DNA of 64,000 nucleotides from Ashinkailepas kermadecensis (lineage: Eukaryota; Arthropoda; Thecostraca; Neolepadidae), in assembly GCA_034440615.1 (NCBI GenBank), contig JAOTOM010004361.1, forward strand, positions 1-64,000, read 5' to 3'. Shown here one piece after another: positions 35,909 through 49,194 of the stretch (its first letter is position 1; each line of letters begins with the position of its first letter). The position numbers were made by a program, and so were the translations under genes. The notes below the pieces were generated by a model. That model saw nothing but the letters and a program-made list of their open reading frames with translations. It made no database searches and was not told the DNA's origin.

Positions 35909-36840
35909 AGTTATAATGTGCTACGAGACGCGTAAGTTCATTGTAAGCTAACATCTTCGTCGAAATTTGTTGCAATGGTTGGAATAGTGTGAAGACAGTA
36001 AACCGACGCATTTCAGACCTCCCAAATCTCTACACGTTCGCCAGACTGCCTGGACTCAGTTGTGTTTACATGCCTACAATCACTAAAAGCAGGTATGTGT
36101 TCTACAAGGCCAAACTTCCCACTGAATTCTGTCGATATCGACTGAATGAATATCACAAAAGTGTGGAGATGACGGCATTGTCACAACACGAAATGCACAG
36201 CTCTCCATCAGTGTGCACGTCAAGAGACAGGCAGTGATCAAACCTCACGCAGGTCACACGACACAATAAATGAGCCCTTATCGTGCCTTGAGGAGCATCA
36301 ATTAAACAAATAACCGACAGAAAATGATCTTTAGTGTGGCAAAGCATTATGTGAACTTACACTGATGATAATTTAGATGATAGATGGCATATGGGACCAA
36401 CGGTAGTAAATCTCTTTGAGATGAACAAGCTGCCACCTAACTAAGGTCAAAGCATTGCACATTATTCCAGCTCACCTTGGCCTAATTTTCACCTAATCTT
36501 GACCTGTGATCTCCATATATCGTTACAAACCTACATCGCAGCTAGATAACCGCAAGCAGTTTAGACGCCCTTAAGCCCAACGCTACAGTGCTCGTCTTTT
36601 GCGAGGTAAAGTTGAGAACGATAAACGGTCAGGAACATTGCAATAAAACGGTGTGCTTAACTGCAATTTCAAATACGCATCGCATGCAGAAACGATTGTC
36701 GCAATTTGTGCCTAAATATACGAACTCCGGGGGTGCCAAATCGACCGACCGCCTGGCACAACGGTCTCGTTGGCGCAATTGTGTGGCGGCGCGGCGTGCC
36801 CTCTGATTCCTGTGTATCCCCGGCGGTGGGTGCATTCGAT
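35909..36840. other. Unannotated stretch
   Basis: No domain-bearing frame. A short imperfect palindrome (TACTGTATAGCTTAT / AAGCTGTACTGTATA) lies at 36849-36896, just before the microsatellite. Confidence 0.45.
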
Positions 36841-36896
36841 ATAGTTAGGTGTACTGTATAGCTTATTACATGAATACATAAGCTGTACTGTATAAA

Positions 36897-36918
36897 AATA
36901 TATGTATATATATACATA

Positions 36919-37007
<89 letters not shown>

Positions 37008-37033
37008 TTATATATATCAATAAATATACATAC

Positions 37034-37104
<71 letters not shown>
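36897..37104. repeat. (TA)n microsatellite
   Basis: About 200 bp of TA with central TTTATATATTTATA and CATACATATG interruptions. Confidence 0.95.
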
Positions 37105-37105
<1 letters not shown>

Positions 37106-37316
37106 AAATGTTTTGGGTTTGGTGGCACTGCACAACACACCCGTGGCCACCACCCACAAATCACCCACAATCACAAATCACCGTTCCAGATGGAGAACAA
37201 AATCCGCTGGTTTAACGACTTCGCTCTTTCATATGAAATGCTCAGAAAGGCGTGAAATTTCACGAAAATCTGACTTTTTGGAGGACCACAATGCTTCTGT
37301 AGTGCAAGCCGCAACC

Positions 37317-38303
37317 TTACAACACCACCTGACAGATCAGAAGTGACAGAACAGGCCCATCAAGGATTGTTTTTCCATCCATACACCCGGCCCTGTTCAT
37401 GAACGCGAATGTTGCTGCGAAAAGCGGCTGGCCAGTGCACCACTTGGACGGCCAGTAGCTGTCGTCAACCGACTGGGTCATCCCAAAGTTGCTCATCAAC
37501 ATTCTGCGAGCGCCCACCCAGAACCCGTTGCTAGATGTTGCAGCTAGTGACGCCAGATGGTCATATTGAGCTGCGTTGACGAACGTCGCAATGGCGGCGG
37601 AGCGGCCGTACGTGTCTTTACAGGCTGCTTCCTGATCTGTCCATTTCATCCGTTCGGACCCTTCCATCAAGTAGTAGCACAGGTTATCGAAGCGCTCAGC
37701 ACCAGCAGAAGGGCATCCGTTGTTCGCTGCGGTAGTGGAAGGAGCAATGGTCGTGGTGGTGGTGGTAGTAGTGACAGTAGTGGTAGCAGGGGTGGTTGTG
37801 GTGGTGGTGGTGGTAGTGACAGTAGTGGTAGCAGGGGTGGTAGCGGTGGTGGTGGGATTGACGGTCGTGGCAGCAGGGCTGGTAGTGATAGTGACAGATG
37901 GAGTTGTAGTGGTAGCAGGGGTGATAGTGGTGGTGGTGGGATTGGCAGTAGTGGTAGCAGGGGTGGTAGTGGTGGTGGCAGGCGGAGTTGTAGTGGTGGC
38001 AAGAGCAGTTGTCCCCTCTGTTGTCAACTCGACATAGATGAGCGTATCCACAGCCGCAGTCAGCTGACTACTGTCCGGTACGCTCCCGATGAGGGTGCAC
38101 GATCGTGCCGTTGTCTGCATCGCCATGCAGCGGTCGTCCTTTGAACAGCGCACCGCGCATTGGAGTGGGTGGCCGTCTGTCGCCGCTCCCAGCACGGCTC
38201 CGGTGAACTGCTTCCCCACCGCTGCTATTTTGTACGACTTCTGCACAAGCGTGGCCTCCGTAGTTGCCAGCAGAAATAGACTCAGTGCAAACAACGTCAC
38301 CAT
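37317..38303 (-). CDS. Secreted PAN + Thr-rich mucin-like + C-type lectin-like protein
   Basis: This is a predicted 328-residue secreted protein and the only convincing host gene here. From the ATG at 38303: signal peptide 1-17 (cleavage after ATTEA), a PAN/apple-like domain at about 23-92 with Cys 49, 53, 59 and 69, a Thr/Pro/Ala-rich linker at 93-195 that is a likely O-glycosylation stalk, and a C-type lectin-like domain from 197 to the end (CPSAGAERFDNLCYYL, GFWVGARR, WCTGQP, GCMDG, ICQ). Cys 228 and 324 fit the canonical outer disulfide. The usual inner Cys pair and a WND motif are not evident, so classical Ca-dependent sugar binding is doubtful. A good 3' splice site lies 17 bases upstream of the ATG, so the longer frame to 38462 is probably intron. 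Role (adhesion, immunity, matrix) is unknown. Confidence 0.72.
   Translation of the reverse strand: MVTLFALSLFLLATTEATLVQKSYKIAAVGKQFTGAVLGAATDGHPLQCAVRCSKDDRCMAMQTTARSCTLIGSVPDSSQLTAAVDTLIYVELTTEGTTALATTTTPPATTTTTPATTTANPTTTTITPATTTTPSVTITTSPAATTVNPTTTATTPATTTVTTTTTTTTTPATTTVTTTTTTTTIAPSTTAANNGCPSAGAERFDNLCYYLMEGSERMKWTDQEAACKDTYGRSAAIATFVNAAQYDHLASLAATSSNGFWVGARRMLMSNFGMTQSVDDSYWPSKWCTGQPLFAATFAFMNRAGCMDGKTILDGPVLSLLICQVVL
37735..37995. repeat. GGTGGTAGYAGG coding minisatellite
   Basis: Imperfect GTGGTGGTAGCAGGGGTGGT-type units encode the Thr-rich stalk of the lectin-like protein on the minus strand. This is the part most likely to vary in length between alleles. Gly- and Val-rich plus-strand frames here are shadows. 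Confidence 0.85.
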
Positions 38304-38335
38304 TTTGTCAGGAGATGAGCCTGCAAGGGAAGTTA
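38304..38335 (-). promoter_or_regulatory. Predicted 3' splice site upstream of the lectin-like start codon
   Basis: In sense, CCGCCTAACTTCCCTTGCAG ends at 38321, followed by GCTCATCTCCTGACAAA and the ATG. The pyrimidine-rich tract, CTAAC branch-like string and CAG fit an intron end in the 5' UTR. The upstream exon was not located. Confidence 0.55.
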
Positions 38336-38494
38336 GGCGGTTAAGTGCGGCATAAGGTGCAGCTAGTGCTGTGGGACAGAATATAACGAAAACAAGAATT
38401 AAAATATCGCAGGCAAGGCATAGCATATACGGGCTCGTAAGGTAAAAAGTTCCCATGTACAACAGTTGGCATACAACTAGACTGCATGCAACTG

Positions 38495-38670
38495 AGCAAC
38501 CTACCCCAACCTAAGATACAGCTTAACCGTACCTTGGACGCAACCTAACCTAACCATTTTGTATATTTTTTGCATGCAAAACCTTGAAAATTGTTTGTAT
38601 ACAACCTAACCTAAGCTAGCCTAACGCCAACCTAGCCTAACCTATCATAGCCTAACGTAACCGAACATAA
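38495..38670. repeat. Degenerate CCTAA-type repeats
   Basis: Many variants of CAACCTAACCTAA are scattered over 175 bp, the complement of the TTAGG motif. Too degenerate and internal to be a telomere. Confidence 0.65.
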
Positions 38671-38689
38671 CAATATTTTTACACCGGAT

Positions 38690-39115
38690 GCTTTTCATAC
38701 GAACATCTTCCATCCAAACGATTCCATACGCAAATTTGTTCATGCGAACAATTCCGCTTCAAATACTTTCATATGCGAACTTGATATATTGCGAACTGTA
38801 TCTTATGCCAACTTTTGTACCTTCCAAACTTACCCCATACGCACTTTATCCAAGCGAATTTTAGTTCTACGACCATGCTCCTACGAACCAATTGCCATAC
38901 GAACAAATATCATACCAACAATTATCATGCGCACAACTGCCATACGAACAATTACCATACGCACAATTGTCATACGAACAATTAGGATAAGCACAATTGT
39001 CCTACGAACAAATACCTCAAGCACAATTGCCATGCGAACAATTCACATACGAACAATGGCCATGCGAACAATCGCCATACGAACAATTGCCATACGAATT
39101 ATTGCCATACGAAAA
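38690..39115. repeat. 15-bp minisatellite CATACGAACAATTGC
   Basis: About 25 units with a core of CATACGAACAATTGC, becoming more regular to the right. In one frame it reads as an RTIAI pentapeptide repeat, but the left units are irregular and there is no start context or flanking domain. Confidence 0.9.
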
Positions 39116-39119
39116 ATTG

Positions 39120-40200
39120 ACTAGTTCTCAGGATTAAAACTTATCCGTGACCAGCACGAGATCACAAGCGCTCAGGAGAGAAATGCTTCATTGTGTCAAA
39201 GTTTTACGGACATTTCGTATTATGGCAGGAAGGCGCACTTGTACGTGCTCTGCACATCTGCGGCTTTTCGATTATCTGTGATGCGCCCAGACTTGCTCGC
39301 ACCCAGCTTAATATCTAAACTGAATCATATTCCCTTTGGCGTAAGGGCGCGTTCCGCTCCCTCTTCTCTCTGGTCTTCCGCCCGCAATTCCCTAATCATG
39401 TTTGACGGTAGCGTGAAGCTCGTCGACGTTGACTTTTTTTTTCGTGTGAGCCTCGTGTCATACTTTTACATTATTAACAACACGATATCAGAGCCGGGTC
39501 CAGAAGCGAATACTTGGAGGCACTTCCGGTAGCCTTTTAAGTAAGCGTAAGAATAGCTCATGCATCTGAATATTGTCATTGTGCTGCCGTTAAGGTTGCC
39601 ATACGTTTTGATTCCGCTGCTAATACTACCTTGCTACCTACGGAAATGCTGATTTTCGGTCTAATCATGTTACGGACATATCCATGCGGGGAAAATGGCC
39701 AACATGTGACTGGCTTTCTCAAAGAAGCATCCAGTAGGTTGGCATCGGAAAGTTGGGGGGGGTGAATTCGGAATGAACTTTAATAATGCATTTCAACCAG
39801 TGGCAGCGCCAAGAGACTTTTCCAATGGTGGATCCAGAAGGTGAGATATATATTCACTATATGTCCTATTCAAACCACTACAAGCCAAGCGACGACGGAG
39901 TGACGCTTTGTCAATGGCGGATCAAGGATGGGGAAGAGTGAAGTTAGGACAAGCGATACTTAATAAATCGCACGCAGTGGCGGATACAGGAGATTTTCCC
40001 AATGACCAGTGATCGCATTAGCCTTCCCACTCAGGCCTCTCGGGATCTTCATTCGTACAATTCATTGGCCACGCCTCTAACCTATGCTAGTTGATGGTGT
40101 GTAGTGAGCATAGACAAAACTTGCAAGAAACAGGGCTACTAGAACGGAATCAAATAAGGCCAATGCAAAATCAGCTTCGACATAAAATAACACCATTCTG
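39120..40200. other. Unannotated stretch with a weak ~87-bp repeat
   Basis: No gene is recognised. Between about 39790 and 40005, three related segments (CAGTGGCAGCGCC..., CAAGCGACGACGG..., CAGTGGCGGATACAGG...) recur every 86-90 bp, each followed by a TTTTCCAATGG-like string, suggesting a diverged tandem repeat. Confidence 0.45.
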
Positions 40201-40204
40201 AGTG

Positions 40205-40206
<2 letters not shown>

Positions 40207-40244
<38 letters not shown>
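40207..40244. repeat. (TA)n microsatellite
   Basis: About 38 bp of TA repeats. Confidence 0.9.
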
Positions 40245-40246
<2 letters not shown>

Positions 40247-40387
40247 TATCGTGCACAGTAAAGGTATGTATCAAAAATGAACCTAGGTAGCCACCAGACT
40301 TCACGTACGAGATTGGTGTATTCCTATCAATATATCTGCACGGACACCGGACAGATGTAATGGAAGATATCACGCAACCCGCTATAC

Positions 40388-41957
<1,570 letters not shown>

Positions 41958-41959
41958 TG

Positions 41960-42294
41960 GCGGGCGACTGTCGCTGACTGGACGTGCACTATGTACTTAC
42001 GCGCCAGACGAGACTGCCGTGGAGGAGCCGTATGTGAGGTTCGTGGTGGCTGTATGACTGTCGCTGACTGGACGTGCACTATGTACTTACGCACCAGACG
42101 AGACTGCCGTGGAGGAGCCGTATGTGAGGTTCGTGGTGGCTGTACGCCTGTCGCTGACTGGACGTGCACTATGTACTTACGCACCAGACGGACTGCCGTG
42201 GAGGAGCCGTATGTGAGGTTCGTGGTGGCTGTATGACTGTCGCTGACCGGACGTGCACTATGTACTTACGCACCAGACGGACTGCCGTGGAGGA
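41960..42294. repeat. 90-bp satellite array, left part
   Basis: About 3.7 units with CTGACTGGACGTGCACTATG and GTGGAGGAGCCGTATGTGAG as landmarks. Starts at 41971, 42061, 42151 and 42240 give a period of 89-90 bp. The array stops at AGGA, where CR1 copy C begins, and resumes at 53807. Confidence 0.92.
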
Positions 42295-42401
42295 CATAAA
42301 GACATAAAAGATCAGTGCAACTATGAGCTACAAGGGCCCTTCTTGGTTGCACTCTGTACACTGAACCAGTTGTCCACCAAATGTGTTGATCAACTCTCCC
42401 T

Positions 42402-43039
42402 GGAATACAGAAAAAACAAGCCACCTATTCCTATAATGATTGTCTATACTGTTCTTAAAGATGTTCAGTGTGTTGCTACTGACAATGGTTTCTGGCAGTT
42501 GGTTCCAGTGTTCTACTACCCTGTTGGTGAAGAAGGACTGTCTTAACCTTGTCCTGCTGTGATTAACTTTAATTTTGAATTGATGACCTCTAATTGCATC
42601 ATTTCTGTTAAATTCAAAACAGTTCCCTGAGATAACCCTGTTCCTGACCATGAACAAATTTAAAGACCTCGATGAGATCTCCTCTCATCCTTCTATATCT
42701 AAGTGAAAACATATTCAATTTCTTCAATCTTTCCTCATATGCCAGGTTGCCCATGCCATTCACCATTTTTGTTGCCCTCTTTTGTACTCTCTCTAAAAGC
42801 CAACAATCTTTTTCATAACTAGGGGACCAAGCTTGGACACAATATTCCAGATGTGGCCTGACATATGCACAATAAAGCTTCCTGATGACTTCCTCACTTT
42901 TGTATGATACATTCCTATTTATTGCCCCAAGCATTCTCAGTGTCTTCTTCCTGGCTTCTTTGGTCTGTTCTGATGCCCCCAATTTTGTGTTCAAAATAAC
43001 ACCTAAGTCCTTCTCCTGCTGAGTCACAGATAGTACTTG
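42402..43039 (-). pseudogene. CR1 copy C ORF2, 3' segment
   Basis: RT thumb and C-terminal tail (DLGVILNTKLGASEQ, LEYCVQAWSP, TRLRQSFFTNRVVEHW), ending at the hAT-like insertion at 43048. A one-base change near 42620 shifts the last ~90 codons. Confidence 0.85.
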
Positions 43040-43047
43040 GGCACCCA

Positions 43048-44182
43048 CACTGGCGGATCTAGCCCACCGGTTTGGGGGGGCCAACTTTCTGTTTTTGGCG
43101 TCAGCCCCCCCTCCCCCAGTGGCGTACTTAGGAATTGCATCAGAGGAGGGGTCGAAGGGATTTGGAGGGTGCCCATTGTCCCACTATTTTTGGTTAAAAG
43201 CATCGGATTTCTACCACTATTTGTCAAATGGACCCATTTTTTACAATAATAATTAATGACAACATAATTTCTTGTGTAGGGGCCCCAGCCTACCTCCACC
43301 GCTTCTAAGTTACAGGATTTGTGTTCTTGTTTACCAAAACGTTCATTTTCACGTTCAACGTCTTGTACCACGTCAACGTTCGTGCACGTGTACACACTGG
43401 CAGATCCGATTTTGTCAACTCTTGCTGTAAGCAGAACTTGAGCAGCATAGAACTTTCGATGCGTGTCAGAATGTACTATGCTACCATATTGGCTTCCAAA
43501 CAATTATAAAAATACCTTTAAAATTGGAGATACTTTTATACAGACGATATTTTTTAATCTCGGCACAGGTTACTGCATTTTCATTCAGTTTACTTCTGTT
43601 GGTTTCGGGGGGCCAAAAGACACTATGGCTCCCCCCCATTTTTAAGCGCTTCGGGGGAGCCATGGCCGGAATGGCCCCTCCCTGAATCCGCTAGTGAATG
43701 TAGCCTGTCTCTTCATCTTAGCAACCCCAACACCAACATACGAAACATGCTGCTCAACTGGGCTCAACTGGTCACTCGCACAAAACATCCTGTTCAAATT
43801 CCGCTTTCGAAATCTGGCTCACTGGGTCCGCTTGCCCATTACTGGCTAAACAAACTTCATGAACCTATCTGACGAAGGAATAATGAAACTGCTGATTTCG
43901 TCATCTCTTGGTGTAAGCAGAACTTCAACAGCATAGAACCCTCGATGCGTCAGAATCTACTATGCTACCATATTGGACTTCCAAACAATCATAACAAAAT
44001 ACCTCTAAAATTGGAGATTATTCACACCCGGAAAGCTATTTTTTAACCTCAGCAAAGGTTACTGCATTTTAATTTGGTTTACTTTTATTGGTTTGGGGGG
44101 GGGGGCCAAAAGACACTATGGCTCCCCCTTTGAAGCGCTTGGGGGGGCCATGGCCGGAATGCCCCCCCTGGATCCCCAAGTG
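43048..44182. mobile_element. hAT-like non-autonomous element 1 (composite)
   Basis: The ends CACTGGCGGATCTAG and (complement) CACTTGGGGATCCAG are inverted repeats. Flanking 8-mers are GGCACCCA (43040-43047) and GCCACCCA (44183-44190), one mismatch; removing the insert restores the CR1 reading. An 8-bp duplication plus CA-starting ends is the hAT pattern. Internally, 43425-43696 and 43911-44182 are direct copies of the same right end. A second left-end-like CAGTGGCGTACTTAGG occurs at 43119, so two elements have nested or recombined. No transposase frame. Confidence 0.8.
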
Positions 44183-44190
44183 GCCACCCA

Positions 44191-44634
44191 TCAAGCATGG
44201 AGCCTTGATATGCTGCCTACCTACATGCATGATTTTGCACTTATAAAAATTAAATTTCATTTGCCATTTTTCGGACCACTTCACTAGCTCGTCTAAGTCT
44301 TTCTGCAGCAAGACCTGCTCATTGTGCCCTGTTATTGCCCTAAAGACCTTCAAATCATCTGCAAATTTCAACACCTTACTGCTTAGGCCACTTTGAATGA
44401 TATTTACAAACATAATGAACAATAGTGGTCCCAGTACTGACCCCTGGGGGACTCCACTAAGAACATTTTGCCATGATGATTTTGTACCATTTAGCATTAC
44501 TCTCTGCTGTCTATCTGAAAGCCACAACCCTATCCATTTTAGGATGTTACCCACAATACCATGGGCCTGAAGCTGCATCATTAACCGTTTATGAGGTACC
44601 TTGTCAAAGGCCTCGCTAAAGTCAAGATATGCTA
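44191..44634 (-). pseudogene. CR1 copy C ORF2, middle segment
   Basis: RT palm between the two hAT-like insertions: MMQLQAHGIVGNILKWI, GVPQGSVLGPLLF, the catalytic FADDLKVF and the connector down to APCLMGG. The frame is open across this piece. Confidence 0.88.
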
Positions 44635-46399
44635 CATCAACCCAGTGGCGTCGCCACGAAATTCTTCCAGGGGGGCAATGTTGATAGGGGGCCTCCTGCT
44701 CCCCGAAAAGGGGCCTCCACTGTGTTAGGGCATCCTCTTGCTTTTTAGGCTCTTAGTATGGTTCCCGAAGGGGAACATGATTTCATATTGATGTCTTGTT
44801 TGTTCTTGGCATGGTATATAATTTACGCAAAGCGCAATAGCAAGAATCTTTTTTTTTCGCTGAGAACCGAGCCATACCAGGGTATAAATCAGCAAATGTA
44901 GATAAATACGTCAGTGCCAAAACAAACCAATATCTTTATGCTTTATCGACGAGAAGAATCTTCCCGCTGGCCTCTAGATTGTAGCGAGCTGGTGGGGCTC
45001 GTGCTGAGCATATCTTAAAGATATCTCCCATTGATCAACCCACTTCTTTGTTCACCAAGTTTAGCTGAATATAGCTAGGTTCATCACTACTGTTAGTCAT
45101 TCCCACCAGCTTGATCTCATAAACAAACTTAAACGATCATTTCTCAGTCCCAGGACAACAATTTCGCGAAGGTGACAACGAGAAGTGGATTTAATTGGTT
45201 TTCTGATCGTCATCTTAGGGATTTATTAATTTTTTTTCATAACATTTGGTGCTGGCTGCAAGGCACTTGGCGCAGAAGCTAAAATAATAAATACTCCGCG
45301 AATAAATTCACGGCAAGAACAAGCATTGAACAACCATGCATCAATGGCAATGCAACAATGTAACAATGACAATGCATAAATAATGCAAAACCTTCGAATT
45401 CCACGCCGTCACGCCCATGGTTATCAATGTGCTGTACCGTTTTGTAAATTATGTCGTTGAGAAGGTACTGAAGCTGGGAAGCTCTAATCATGCAAGCTGT
45501 AATCAGAGAAGACAACTTTGTAGGAAGAAAAAACATTTTAAAACATTATTCCTCCCATTTAATATGGGGCATCGGTGTTGTTTTGTATGCTTGTGAGGGG
45601 GAATTTACCCCCGCAATATTGGCTTTGCTCCATGGGCGTAAGTTTCTGAAAATTATTGGGAGACCAGTGACGCACCCATATTTGCGTCAAGGGGAGGGGG
45701 CAAACGTATTTGGAGTGGGTCCAACTACTGAATAAAATCTTCGGATTTCGACCACTATTTTGTCAAAGGGGAACTTTTTAAATAAAATAATTAGTGATCA
45801 ACTGAATTATCCTGTGGAAGGGCCTAATCTACCACTATCTTTTCTGATTCGTCGGATTTCAACCCTAGCTCCCACAACCTGTTCAAATGTATTATTTTGG
45901 TATTCCTTGATAAGTCACCTCGCACTGCTGAAATTACACCCGCACAAATCACTTTAAAATGTAAAATTTTCCAATTTCAGACATACCAGTTCATAGTGCC
46001 CGGTCGCCACGACGCCAACGCACGCACGTGCACACCCATCTTGCGCATTCCGCGCATTCGCTACACTTCGTGCGATGCTACGGATTCTGCTGGGCCTCCT
46101 ACGCTTTGTTAATTGCTGCCACATGATAGACTTGCGCCATATCTGGCGTGATAAAGTGCTTCGTATGGGCGTTCGCTGCGAAAATTCGATTAATTAAATT
46201 CGATCATTAGTTCCCTTCTTACCATATTTTATGGTGAAGAAATGCGGATACCCGCTGAGCCTTGATGCACCTCATATCTTTGATTAAACATGCTTCCAGG
46301 TTGGCTACCGAACCGAAGCCCTGCCTGAGTGTACTTCTTTGGACCCGTTTCGTATTTCTTCGTCTACGGATGTGTCTTAAGGCTCCAATTCATTTTTGT

Positions 46400-48250
46400 T
46401 AGAGGCCCAACGCATTTTCGAAACCCCTGCTCGTTTTAGGGTTTTGTTGCTTTTTTTGCGCACCGAATATTTTTTTTTTAGTTGTCGGGGCGCTTTCAAA
46501 GATCTCGATGTGTTTACTTAGTGCCCCGTATTTTTGTTCGTTTTGGGATCATGTTGCTTTTTGCGGCCCCAGCCTCTTTTCAGGCCCTTGTGCGGTCATA
46601 TGGCCCCTGTGTGCCTTGGGAGCTTCCAGTGTTTTTGTTTTTTGTTTTTTTTAGTGTTCCCGGTATATATAGTTATGGCTACAACGCATGTTTTCGGACC
46701 CTGCCGCTTTTTACGAGACTGCGCTTTGAAGGGCCAGTCGCATTTTCGGTCCCCGTTGTGCTCTTAGGGTCCCGCTGTGTTTATTTGGGACTTCTGACGC
46801 ACATTTGTGGGGCCCCAGTACGATTTTGAGGCTTCGGTGCGTTTTTTGCTGGGTCCTAGCGCGACTTATCGCGCCCAGGCGCGTGGTTCCGGGACCCAAC
46901 GCCAGTTATCTGGGCTCAACGCGATTTTTGTGGATCTCTTCTGAATTTTCTTTAATTTCCGAATCCCGCCCTGATGTTTCGAGTCCCTGGTGCCATGTTT
47001 TTGTATCTCACCTCGATTTTCTTCGAGCTCCGGTATGTTTTTCGATGCCGTACGCGATTTGTCAAGGCATCTGATGACATGTTCGGTGCTCCAGAACCAT
47101 TGTCCTGACTCGGACTTTTTTGCAATCCCTCCTGATTTTTGAGGGCTCCGGCTTTATTTTTCGGATACCGATGGGACTTTGGGGGTCACACGGTGCCTAT
47201 GTGGGGCTATAGACGCCAATTGTTGGCAGCCCCGACGTTAATTTTTGATGCCCAGACCAAATTTTTGGTACTACCGATGGGTCCGAGCGCGAAATTTTTG
47301 GTACTACCGAATTGTGGGTCCGAACGCGAAATTTGGTGGGACCGGTTCGAGTTTGCGGGGCGCGTTGTACTTAGCTGTGACCCCAACGCGATCTTGGCGG
47401 TTCCTGTTGCAGATTTTCGTGCCTCGGAGCGAGTTTTCTGGGGCCCGACGTATTTACTTTGAGCCCCTACGCGAATTCTGGTGGACCGACGCGAATTTTT
47501 GTGGTCCCAGCGCGACTTTTGGGGGCCTCGGCTCGATTCTTGGGAGCATATCCCTCTTAGGAGGGAGGAGCCATTTGTCCCTTTGATATGTCACTGCGGC
47601 CACCGAAGGAGTTCTATTTTTTATAGGTCCTTATGTGATATTTTTGGGTCCTGGTACGATTCTTCGGTCTCCAGGTGCGATTTTTTTTGGTGCCCTGACA
47701 CGTTTTTTTTTCTCTAGTGCCCAACGGGTTTTGCGGGGACTTTGACCCGATTTTTTTGGGCGCAGAGTGACATTCCGGTTGATAATTGATTTTTGGGGCA
47801 GCAGCAACCTTTAGGGTCCAGGCGCGACTTTTTTGGTCCCCAGTGAGATTTTCGAAGGCTGCGACGCGACTTTTTTTTAGTCCAATGTAATCTTTTGTGT
47901 CCCGACGTCATTTGCTTGGATCCCTAGCGCGAGTTTTAGCGACCTCGACACTTTGTGGGTGTCCAATACGTTTTGGATGCTTTTGGTGTCATTGTTGGGG
48001 CCCAAGAGTGATTATCCATATCCGGATTGTTTTTCGTTGCCCCGGTTTCATTTGTGTCCAAATGATACTGTTGGGGAACGGTACGACTTATCGTGCCCCT
48101 AGCGTAATTTTCATGATCCGGGCGTGAATGTTTGGTACCCATAGGCTCAGCGAGATTTTCAGGGGCCCCGGCCGGATCTTTTTGGGCCCATGTCGTGATT
48201 TTCAAGTACCCCGGCACGACTCCTGCCATTTCAGGTGCTTCTAGCAAATT
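46400..48250. repeat. Degenerate ~25-30-bp GCGCGATTTTTGGG-type repeat
   Basis: Variants of GGGCCCNNNGCGCGATTTTT recur across 1.8 kb with irregular spacing, as in AACGCGATTTTTGTGG, ACGCGAATTTTTGTGG and GCGCGACTTTTGGGGG. Strongly diverged. Frames of about 75-115 codons are not credible. Confidence 0.75.
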
Positions 48251-49190
48251 ATAGACCTCCTCTCGCGTCTTAGGGGTCTCGTCTCATTTCCTGGAGCTTC
48301 TTTACCGGTTTTGGACGTCTTCTCGTCCGTCCTACCCTCCTCCATATTCAATGGTCCTCCTCTCCCGTTTTGGAGGACCTCCTCCCACATCCTGGGGCCA
48401 CTTTAACATGGCATGGGACTTCCTTTCATGTTCCAGGGGCATCCTCTGCCAAATTAGGGGCCTCCTGCCACGCCTCGTGGGCCTCCTCCTTTGTCCTCAC
48501 AAAGCTTACCCGTCTTGAGGGGGATCTTCAATTTTGGAAACCTCGCCTCCTTCCATACCTGCTACCTACCACTCCCATTTTAAGGGCCTTCTCTCATTTC
48601 CTGGGAATTCCTTCCGGTCATCCGGGCCTCATTCGGCCCTGGAGACCTCCTACTCCATCTCGAGGGACTCCTCTCGAGTTCGGCAGGGGCCTCCTTTTTT
48701 TCTTTTGGAGGCTTTCTTTTTTCAAATTAGGGGCCTCCTCTCACGTCTTCGGGGCCTCCTGTTCCGCGTTTTGATTCTATCTTTTCCCATTTTAAGGTTG
48801 GCCTCTTATCTCCTAGTGGACTCCTGTTCTCTCTTAGGTGGCTCCTCTTCCAAATTACACGCAACCTTTCCTATCTCACTTAACTTGTCATTTCCTGGGG
48901 ACATTCTTACCCGTCTTGAAGCCTTCTTTCTCGCCTGGGAGCCATCCCTCTTATCTAATGGCCATTCTCTCATATTTTAGGGGCTTCCTCGTGCATCATA
49001 GGGTCTCTTTCCAATCTTATATCGTCCTCTTCCGAATTAGGTGCTTCCTGCCAATTTTCTGGATTATCCTTTTCTATCTTGGTGGAAGCTTACCCATTTC
49101 GGGGACTGCTTTTACGTCTCCGAAACCTCATCTCATATCCACTGGCTTTCTCTTCCGTCTTAGGGCCTTCTCTCATTTCTGAGGTCTCCC
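48250..49190. repeat. ~30-bp CCTCCTCTC-rich repeat
   Basis: Units of the type GGGGCCTCCTCTCACGTCTT with spacers, about 29-31 bp apart and diverged. They grade into the 21-bp array on the right and reappear at 50235-50340. Confidence 0.75.
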
Positions 49191-49194
49191 TTCC

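Noticed and set aside
37720..38144. Gly- and Val-rich plus-strand frames over the lectin gene
   Set aside because: They are shadows of the Thr-rich coding minisatellite on the minus strand.
38304..38462. Upstream ATG extension of the lectin-like protein (53 more residues)
   Set aside because: A good 3' splice site lies between it and the ATG at 38303, and the signal peptide begins cleanly at 38303.
38789..39124. 111-codon RTIAI repeat protein
   Set aside because: It is the 15-bp minisatellite read in one frame; irregular units and no gene context.
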